The notes under the pieces are model-generated. The model ran no database searches. It was not told the DNA's origin and saw nothing but the letters and a program-made list of their open reading frames with translations. This document shows positions 1 to 5,224 of a DNA stretch of 8,693 bases, one piece after another; position 1 is the stretch's first letter; every line of letters starts with the position of its first letter. This DNA comes from Candidatus Hodarchaeota archaeon (GTDB lineage Archaea; Asgardarchaeota; Heimdallarchaeia; Hodarchaeales; YT1-057): contig JAEOTI010000684.1 in the NCBI GenBank assembly GCA_016839955.1, positions 1 through 8,693 of the forward strand, written 5' to 3'. The position numbers were made by a program, and so were the translations under genes.

Positions 1-1
1 A

Positions 2-730
2 ATATTTGGCTCATTATTCATTATTAGATCACGAAAAGAAGGAACTTTTGATTGGCAAAGATTTCTCACTGGTGTAGCTATCATTGCTATGGGAGGGTCA
101 TGGTGTGGTATCGCTGGATCATTTATTATGGTTTTACTAACAAATGAACCTTTAAGTGTCAAAGGTCAAGTAATGGCGTTAGCATGGGCTCCTGCTTTAG
201 GAGCGACAGTGTGGCTTTATTTGGTATTTTCGTTAATTAAAATAAATTGGAGAAAATATGTTTTGGGAATCGTCGGGGTAATAAATATAATATTTTTTGC
301 TCTAATTTATGTAATGTTACCCCTTGGGGAAGAAAAAACAAAATATGAGGGAGATTCAACAATTCAATACGTAGAAGATCTTGCAGAATACTCAATTTCA
401 AAGGACTCAGGATTACCTGATTCACAATTTATTGGTCTAACTCGGTATTTCATTATAATTTACGTCATAATTATCGTTTTTGTTGTTGGAGGGACTTTTC
501 TATGGACAAGTTGGAAAACACAAGTCGCTGAAATTAAATGGAAAGCCTTACTGATAGGATTAGGTTGTGTAATTTATGGTCCTGTTGCTGCAATAGATGC
601 TTTTGCAGCAGAAAGTGCCATAATTATATTGATAGTACGAGCAATATTAGTTGGGTGTATGTTATTAGTCTACGTTGGGTTTTCCCTTCCTAATTGGTTC
701 CGAATTAGAGTTGGGTTAGAAGTTAGCTAA
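2..730 (+). CDS. Polytopic membrane protein, 5' end cut by window edge
   Basis: The reading frame is open from base 2 to the TAA at 728-730, so the gene starts upstream of the window; the first ATG inside (89) is not preceded by a ribosome-binding site and lies within a hydrophobic segment, so it is probably not the start. At least 242 residues are present. Counting from the first visible codon, hydrophobic helices are seen at about 21-46, 57-78, 84-107, 141-165, 178-197 and 202-226, with a hydrophobic stub at 1-8. A polar loop rich in Glu, Asp and Ser (about 108-140) lies between the helices, probably outside the cell. I recognise no catalytic or ligand motif and no family. It is followed 25 bp later by another small membrane protein on the same strand, so the two are likely co-transcribed and could form one complex. 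Function unknown; it could be a subunit of a transporter or sensor. Confidence 0.75.
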   Translation: MFGSLFIIRSRKEGTFDWQRFLTGVAIIAMGGSWCGIAGSFIMVLLTNEPLSVKGQVMALAWAPALGATVWLYLVFSLIKINWRKYVLGIVGVINIIFFALIYVMLPLGEEKTKYEGDSTIQYVEDLAEYSISKDSGLPDSQFIGLTRYFIIIYVIIIVFVVGGTFLWTSWKTQVAEIKWKALLIGLGCVIYGPVAAIDAFAAESAIIILIVRAILVGCMLLVYVGFSLPNWFRIRVGLEVS

Positions 731-755
731 AAACAAAAATTATTGTGGATTTACA

Positions 756-1220
756 TTGAAAGGAAAATTCTTTGGGATTATTGCAGGTCCATTTTTTTTT
801 CTCGGTGGAACATATGTTCTTTTTAGGTGGACTCACCGACTTCAAGAATATCTATTGGTCGAATGGGGGGATTTAATAGGACTTGATTTAGACGAAGTTC
901 AAGTAAAGGAACTCCAGAGAAAGATTAGACCTTGGCTTCTCAGAATTCACATTATAGGGATGTTTCTTGCATTTTTATTTTCTTTATTACATAGTTTTAG
1001 TTTATATCAAGAAGAAGGGTTCATGGAAGGTGGATTCTCTCATATAATTGTTTGGGTTGCTTTAATTATATTATTACTTTATGTATTAACTGGTTTAGAC
1101 CTAAAATTTCGGTTATTACCAAACCAAATCCGGCGGAAAATCCGAATTATTCATAAAAATCCATTTTTAGTTTTTTTTATTGCAGGATTGATTTTAACCC
1201 ATGTTTTATTGATAGATTAG
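756..1220 (+). CDS. Small four-helix membrane protein, possible b-type cytochrome
   Basis: A 154-residue protein with a TTG start; no ATG or GTG lies in frame nearby, and only a weak GTGGAT element (745-750) precedes it. Four membrane helices are visible at about 4-23, 62-84, 94-115 and 135-153. Histidines lie in or at the ends of helices: His65 and His79 in helix 2 (14 apart, the spacing of haem-ligand pairs in cytochrome b and ferric-reductase-type proteins), and His133 and His149 flanking helix 4 (16 apart). Helix 3 ends in a Leu-Thr-Gly-Leu motif before a basic loop (RRKIRIIH). The pattern resembles a cytochrome b561 or ferric-reductase-like fold, but similarity is by histidine layout only and haem binding is inference. 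It follows the upstream membrane gene by 25 bp, so a membrane redox complex is possible. Otherwise it is a hypothetical membrane protein. Confidence 0.7.
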   Translation: MKGKFFGIIAGPFFFLGGTYVLFRWTHRLQEYLLVEWGDLIGLDLDEVQVKELQRKIRPWLLRIHIIGMFLAFLFSLLHSFSLYQEEGFMEGGFSHIIVWVALIILLLYVLTGLDLKFRLLPNQIRRKIRIIHKNPFLVFFIAGLILTHVLLID

Positions 1221-1222
1221 TT

Positions 1223-1313
1223 AAAAAAAATAAAGAATTACGTGAATTCAAGTTAGATTGATTATTGATGGGATAATATAAAAAGAAGAAGGAGGAAGAT
1301 TAACTTCTTCCTT
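1223..1313 (-). terminator. Hairpin plus T-runs ending the exported-protein operon
   Basis: AAGGAGGAAG (1289-1298) and CTTCTTCCTT (1304-1313) form a 10-bp stem with one G-T wobble and a 5-nt loop. Read on the minus strand, the hairpin is followed by a T-rich stretch (T5 at 1280-1284) and later by T8 (1223-1230). The stem overlaps the TAA stop of the minus-strand gene. On the plus strand no T-run follows, so it serves the minus-strand operon. Archaeal termination mainly needs U-rich tracts, so the hairpin may instead protect the 3' end. Confidence 0.5.
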
Positions 1314-2049
1314 TCTGTCTCATTAAGGTCACTACCAGTGATAGAGCAACAAATACAATAATTAGCTCAAATCCTGGAACTGATGTGGGTTCCTCAGTTT
1401 TTGAAGAGTCATTAGAATCTTTATCGGAGTCAGCTATTATAATTTCTTCCGATGCCGTGAAAGAAAATTCTTCAAAGGTGTTTGGAGCCCAGTCGTGAAA
1501 TATATCGGGGTTGTCTCGAGAACGTATATCCACACATTCTGTCCATACCGCGATATCTGCATAACCTGTAGCGGGATATTCAATGAAAATTAGAGTAACC
1601 GTATTATCTACTATCGTAAAATGTGATTCATCGTAAAATCTATTCCAATTGTTGGGTCCAATTGCTTCTTCAAACGTAACCTTTCCGATTTTCCATGAGA
1701 CATCAATAGTATTATTGCCATAACTGGTCAAAATGAATGCTGCTTCCCAATCTGTTGGATTACTATCATCGCTAAACATTATGAGATATCTAAGAGTTAA
1801 TCCAGATGCTGCCAGGTCTAATGGAGCATTACAGGTGATTTCAACCCAAGATCCATAAGAACTAACATGAACAATATCGATACTTTCACAGAAACGTCCA
1901 CGGACTTTTGTGTTCTCATAAAGAACATCAGCTTCATTGTCAACCTGATCACTAGCTTTTGAAGGTGAAGAAGTCGATGAAATGACGATAAAAACAAGAA
2001 AAATTACATACATTACGTATAAGACCTTTCTTGGTTTTTTATTTGACAT
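1300..2049 (-). CDS. Exported surface protein with PGF-CTERM-like anchor
   Basis: A 249-residue secreted protein with an ATG start; a modest GAGATGA element at 2057-2063 precedes it by about 10 nt. The N-terminus is a signal peptide: basic stretch (Lys4-Lys8), hydrophobic core 10-24, then a Ser-rich segment with likely cleavage near Ala32. The ectodomain (about 35-200) is rich in beta-prone, Asn/Thr/Trp-containing sequence with Cys54, Cys73 and Cys172. An acidic, Ser-rich linker (about 200-222) leads to Pro-Gly-Phe-Glu at 225-228, a hydrophobic helix to about 243 and a basic end (MRQKGRS). This tripartite tail is the layout of archaeal PGF-CTERM sorting signals, which archaeosortase-type enzymes process to attach proteins to the surface; the PGFE variant is inferred to work the same way. 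It lies 38 bp downstream of the Hcp-like gene and is very probably its operon partner. The ectodomain fold is not recognised. Confidence 0.85.
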   Translation of the reverse strand: MSNKKPRKVLYVMYVIFLVFIVISSTSSPSKASDQVDNEADVLYENTKVRGRFCESIDIVHVSSYGSWVEITCNAPLDLAASGLTLRYLIMFSDDSNPTDWEAAFILTSYGNNTIDVSWKIGKVTFEEAIGPNNWNRFYDESHFTIVDNTVTLIFIEYPATGYADIAVWTECVDIRSRDNPDIFHDWAPNTFEEFSFTASEEIIIADSDKDSNDSSKTEEPTSVPGFELIIVFVALSLVVTLMRQKGRS

Positions 2050-2087
2050 GATTATGTCATCTCTATTATTTTACTTCTTCAATTTCA

Positions 2088-2696
2088 TCAATCATCTACG
2101 ATTGAATCGCTGTGCGATATTCCTGCACTCTTATGATACCATGTAATTGTTTGATAAACAAAAGATACTTCCTCTATGGGTAACGCATCCCCTAATGGAT
2201 CTGGGGGCATTTGTCGAAATGATTGGATTGAGAGAATTTGTGCGCCTTCTAAGTTAATTTCATAATAATTAATCGTATCTGTGCCACTATAAAATAAGAG
2301 ACTGACATTGAGATTTTCATTTGTTGTAAATGCTTGGAAGAGAAGTGGAGACGCTTTATCAATGAGTTTGGTTAATACAAAGGGTTTATGTTGACGTTTT
2401 CCGGTTGGTAAACCACTAGCTGCATCTCTTGGGCTAATTACACTGTGCTGATAAGAAACACACACAATTAGACCTTCCCTACCTGCATCAGTGGAATCTC
2501 CATCAATATCTCCTTGAGAATCTCCAGAAACCTTTAAATAGAGATAAGCATTCAATGCAAGGGGTGTTTGATTTGTATCGGATGTATCCGCCAAAACAAA
2601 GTCCCCTTGATTCCATGTGGCTAAGAATAGACCACCGATTGCTCCTAGAAGCAATATACTAGCAATAAAGTACTTTTTATTAATTTGTGAATTCAG
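2088..2696 (-). CDS. Exported Hcp-family (type VI tube-like) protein
   Basis: The body of this protein closely matches the Hcp family (T6SS_HCP), the ring-forming tube protein of type VI secretion. With the start chosen here (202 residues) the domain spans about 47-192. It has the opening strand AYLYLKV; a Gly/Asp-rich turn ending in STDAGREG; the hallmark GKRQHKPFVLTKLIDKASP block (about 99-117); the YYEINLEGAQILSIQ strand (about 144-158); and the closing LPIEEVSFVYQTITWYH strand (about 173-188). Unlike canonical cytoplasmic Hcp, it begins with a signal sequence: NKK, then a hydrophobic core at about 9-28, with possible cleavage after Val-Leu-Ala near 36. Start: a CTG at 2694-2696 sits 7 nt after GAGGG (2704-2708), the same spacing as the other strong sites in this window, and restores the basic n-region. 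The only common alternative, TTG at 2654, would start inside the hydrophobic core with no ribosome site. No other type VI genes are present. A secreted ring or tube on the cell surface is inference. Confidence 0.85.
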   Translation of the reverse strand: MNSQINKKYFIASILLLGAIGGLFLATWNQGDFVLADTSDTNQTPLALNAYLYLKVSGDSQGDIDGDSTDAGREGLIVCVSYQHSVISPRDAASGLPTGKRQHKPFVLTKLIDKASPLLFQAFTTNENLNVSLLFYSGTDTINYYEINLEGAQILSIQSFRQMPPDPLGDALPIEEVSFVYQTITWYHKSAGISHSDSIVDD

Positions 2697-2965
2697 TTTT
2701 AATCCCTCTAAAACTACTAATTTTGAATGACTAGTTAAGAATGCTTCGAAATTAAACTTCTAAAACATGAAATTAAAAAAATTATAGTGAAAAATAAGAA
2801 AAATAGTAAATCGTTAAAATACATGTAAGGAATCAAAGATATCAAAAATTTCCGAAAATAAAATGTAAATAAAACTATAAAATCTCTTATATTTCTTGGA
2901 GCATTTTTGTAGATTCTTTAAATTCAATATTCTCTTAATCTTAACTTCTTTGAGGAGGAAGTATT
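2697..2965. promoter_or_regulatory. AT-rich divergent promoter region (hcp-like / sufC)
   Basis: This 269-bp gap separates two divergent operons and has no gene of its own. Toward sufC, ACTATAAAATC (2873-2883), preceded by an A-rich stretch that could be a BRE, is the best TATA-box candidate and would give an untranslated leader of roughly 55-60 nt. Toward the minus-strand operon, TCACTATAAT (complement of 2781-2790) is a weaker TATA candidate. The base composition is so AT-rich that such matches are expected by chance, so exact boxes are uncertain. No clear long inverted repeat for a regulator was seen. Confidence 0.4.
2952..2958 (+). promoter_or_regulatory. Strong ribosome-binding site of sufC
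   Basis: GAGGAGG complements the archaeal 16S rRNA 3' end and lies 7 nt before the ATG at 2966. It fixes the sufC start and sets the spacing used to judge the other starts here. Confidence 0.85.
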
Positions 2966-3721
2966 ATGTTAGAAATTCAAAATCTTGCAGTTGAAGTTGA
3001 TAATCGTAAGATTCTGCACAATGTAAATTTAAAAATACCCGCTGGTGAAATTCATGTTCTTTTTGGACCAAATGGTAGTGGAAAAACCACACTACTTGGA
3101 GCAATAATGGGATTTCCCCGTTATAAAATTGTTTCAGGAAATATATCTTATAATGGTGAAGATATTACTAATTTACCTCTGCATGAACATGCTACTCGTG
3201 GTTTAGGAATATCATTTCAAAGACCCCCCACTATTCGCGGAGTTAAAACACGCCAGGTAGCTGAAGTTGCAGCTCGAGGTGAATGTAATATTGAAGAGCT
3301 AGCTAAATCTATCGAGATGAGTCCATTTCTAGATCGATATTTAAATGAGGGTTTTTCAGGAGGAGAAATTAAACGTGCTGAGTTACTTCAACTTATGGCT
3401 CAAGATCCATCTTTTATTCTGCTTGATGAACCAGAATCTGGAGTAGACTTAGATGCCATGAAATTGATTGGTTCTACAATTCGTAAATTACTTGGAAAAG
3501 AAGCTCATTGTGCAGGGCGAAGAAGTAAAAGTCAAAAATCAGCTCTAATAATCACGCACACTGGAGATATTTTGTCATTTATTCATGCCAATAAGGGCTA
3601 CGTTCTTTCTGAGGGAGTAATTCGTTGTAGTGGAACTCCATTGGAGATTCTAGAAGATATCAAGACTAAAGGTTATGCGGAATGTATTGCTTGCCGAAGG
3701 GAAGCAGGTTGTATAGATTAG
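2966..3721 (+). CDS. sufC: SufC, ABC-type ATPase of Fe-S cluster assembly
   Basis: SufC is the cytoplasmic ATPase that binds SufB and drives the conformational change needed to build Fe-S clusters on the scaffold. All ABC motifs are present in 251 residues: Walker A GPNGSGKT (34-41), Q-loop Gln85, signature FSGGE (130-134), Walker B FILLDEPE (150-157), D-loop with SGVDLD (158-163) and the switch His198. It lacks membrane segments, and the motif GFSGGEIKRAELLQ is typical of SufC rather than of transporter ATPases. Length is normal. Two local features stand out: a basic Gly/Arg/Ser/Lys-rich stretch (about 180-193) between D-loop and switch His, and a cysteine-rich end with Cys240, Cys243 and Cys249 (CxxC then C). 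It is first in an operon with sufB, and its TAG stop abuts sufB's ribosome site. No cysteine desulfurase is in view, as in the minimal SufBC (SMS-type) systems of archaea. Confidence 0.95.
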   Translation: MLEIQNLAVEVDNRKILHNVNLKIPAGEIHVLFGPNGSGKTTLLGAIMGFPRYKIVSGNISYNGEDITNLPLHEHATRGLGISFQRPPTIRGVKTRQVAEVAARGECNIEELAKSIEMSPFLDRYLNEGFSGGEIKRAELLQLMAQDPSFILLDEPESGVDLDAMKLIGSTIRKLLGKEAHCAGRRSKSQKSALIITHTGDILSFIHANKGYVLSEGVIRCSGTPLEILEDIKTKGYAECIACRREAGCID

Positions 3722-3726
3722 GTGAT
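3721..3726 (+). promoter_or_regulatory. GGTGAT ribosome-binding site of sufB, overlapping sufC stop
   Basis: GGTGAT matches the archaeal 16S 3' end (ATCACC) and begins on the last base of the sufC TAG stop. It points to the ATG at 3731 and argues against the in-frame GTG at 3722, which lies inside the site itself. The arrangement suggests translational coupling of sufC and sufB. Confidence 0.75.
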
Positions 3727-3730
3727 ACTA

Positions 3731-4942
3731 ATGAGTTCTTTTCGTAATCTTGCAGAGCAAAGTAAAACAAAAAAAGCTCCAATTGGGTATGATATTAACA
3801 TTGATAATTTTTCTGCTTTATCAGACGATAAATCGACCCTTTCAGATCTCAAAGAATTAGATGATAATGAACAGTCACTTCTAAAACAAGCTGGTTTTGA
3901 TTCGGAAGTTAAAGATCGAGCAGGTTCTTTTCTATTAATGGATCATTCCGCTTGTTATTCTGCTTCTCAAACACAAGGATTAGAAGTCATGGATATTCGA
4001 GATGCCCTTGAAAAATATGATGGACTTCCCCAATATTTTTGGAAAGCTGCTAAAATAGATGCAGACAAGTATACTGCTCATACTGAACTAAGATTAGATG
4101 GTGGGTACTTTATACGTGCAAAATCAGGAAGCATTATTGATTATCCACTTCAAAGCTGTCTTTTTATGACGTTAGATAATTCTTCACAAAGAGTACATAA
4201 TATCATTATCGTTGAAGAAGGGGCCCAACTGAAAGTTTTAAGTGGGTGTGCAACGTCTGCTCTTACAGGACTCCACATTGGTGTTTCGGAATTTTATGTT
4301 GAAAAGAATGCTAGCCTATCATTTACAATGATCCATAATTGGGCTGAGAACATTGAAGTAAGACCTCGTACAGTTACCATGGTAGATGAAGGAGGAAGTT
4401 TTACATCAAATTATGTAGCATTACGACCAGTTAAGTCTGTACAAATGGCTCCTAAAACGTTTCTTAATGGTGAAAGAGCTTCTGCAAGATTAAACAGTGT
4501 TTTATATGCTCATCCAAATGCTGAAATTGATGTTGGTGGAGACATATTTTTAAACGCTCCTCATACCAGTGGTGAAATTATTTCGAGAGCCATCACAGCA
4601 GGTGGCAAAATTTGGGCAAGAGGAAAGTTAGTGGGTGCTGCACCGAAAATCAAAGCTCGAATGCAATGTGATGGGTTATTATTAGGAGATAAGTCATTCG
4701 GGATGATTGATGCTATCCCTGAACTCGAAGCTCAACATCCTGATGTGGAAATGGGTCATGAAGCAGCTTTAGGACGTATAGGTACTGAAGAAGTTGAATA
4801 TCTCATGGCTCGTGGTTTAACTGAGGAAGAAGCCACTACATTGATTATTAGAGGTTTTCTAGATATCGGAATAGAGGGCATTGGAGACGAATTAAAAGCT
4901 GAAATAGACCGAATAATTTCTACTTCTCAAGCAGGCCTTTAA
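3731..4942 (+). CDS. sufB: SufB/SufD-family Fe-S cluster scaffold
   Basis: A 403-residue SufB/SufD-family protein, the scaffold on which SufC-driven assembly builds Fe-S clusters in the cytoplasm. The C-terminal half shows the family core: right-handed beta-helix sequence leading to APHTSGE (276-282), then ARMQCDGLLLGD (309-320), MGHEAALGRIG (341-351) and a final helical segment TEEEATTLIIRGF (364-376). Cys313 and the pair His343-Glu344 align with the cluster-assembly residues Cys405, His433 and Glu434 of E. coli SufB, so this is a functional scaffold of SufB type rather than a SufD-only subunit. It is shorter than bacterial SufB because the N-terminal region is reduced, as in archaeal members; other cysteines lie at 75, 143 and 173. 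It likely acts as a homodimer with two SufC, since no separate SufD is nearby. The start is the ATG after GGTGAT. Its 3' end converges on the ferredoxin gene with a 12-bp gap. Confidence 0.92.
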   Translation: MSSFRNLAEQSKTKKAPIGYDINIDNFSALSDDKSTLSDLKELDDNEQSLLKQAGFDSEVKDRAGSFLLMDHSACYSASQTQGLEVMDIRDALEKYDGLPQYFWKAAKIDADKYTAHTELRLDGGYFIRAKSGSIIDYPLQSCLFMTLDNSSQRVHNIIIVEEGAQLKVLSGCATSALTGLHIGVSEFYVEKNASLSFTMIHNWAENIEVRPRTVTMVDEGGSFTSNYVALRPVKSVQMAPKTFLNGERASARLNSVLYAHPNAEIDVGGDIFLNAPHTSGEIISRAITAGGKIWARGKLVGAAPKIKARMQCDGLLLGDKSFGMIDAIPELEAQHPDVEMGHEAALGRIGTEEVEYLMARGLTEEEATTLIIRGFLDIGIEGIGDELKAEIDRIISTSQAGL

Positions 4943-4954
4943 TCTTTCAAGTCG

Positions 4955-5209
4955 TTATTCTAATGGTATGTCAATTAAAATCATACGAATTACATTATTA
5001 GGGCATTTACTGGAACATATCCAACATTCTTTATCTTCAGTAGTCAGGATGTGTTTAACACAAGCTTTTCTATTAACATTAAACTGAGTTATATCTTTAA
5101 ATTGTATTGCGTCTGTGGGGCAGACATCCTCACAAGCTTTACATCCACGACAACTTGTTACTCGATCTTTTGGGAGTATTGGGGATAAAAATTTCAACCA
5201 TGGCACCAA
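4955..5209 (-). CDS. Small two-cluster [4Fe-4S] ferredoxin
   Basis: An 84-residue cytoplasmic ferredoxin-like protein, an electron carrier. Residues 20-31 hold a complete C-x2-C-x2-C-x3-CP motif (Cys20, 23, 26, 30). The second motif is unusual: Cys50 is followed by 11 residues before Cys62-x2-Cys65-x3-Cys69-Pro, so the usual first gap of two residues is expanded to eleven. Eight cysteines are present, enough for two [4Fe-4S] clusters. The start is uncertain by one codon: TTG at 5209 or GTG at 5206; an AGGT (5213-5216) is placed better for the GTG. It is the last gene of the tldD-tldE operon, 15 bp after the tldE stop and in the same reading frame, with no further stop between. It probably serves an enzyme linked to TldD/E, or is itself their partner; the electron donor or acceptor is not visible here. 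Confidence 0.9.
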   Translation of the reverse strand: MVPWLKFLSPILPKDRVTSCRGCKACEDVCPTDAIQFKDITQFNVNRKACVKHILTTEDKECWICSSKCPNNVIRMILIDIPLE

Positions 5210-5224
5210 AGAACCTATTGAAAT

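Noticed and set aside
237..425. Minus-strand open frame of 62 codons in the first gene
   Set aside because: It is antisense to a continuous membrane-protein frame and has no initiation signal.
2088..2696. A functional type VI secretion system
   Set aside because: Only an Hcp-like gene is present, it has a signal sequence, and no sheath, baseplate or ATPase gene is in the window.
3722..3730. GTG start for sufB three codons earlier
   Set aside because: That GTG is part of the GGTGAT ribosome-binding site, which points to the ATG at 3731.
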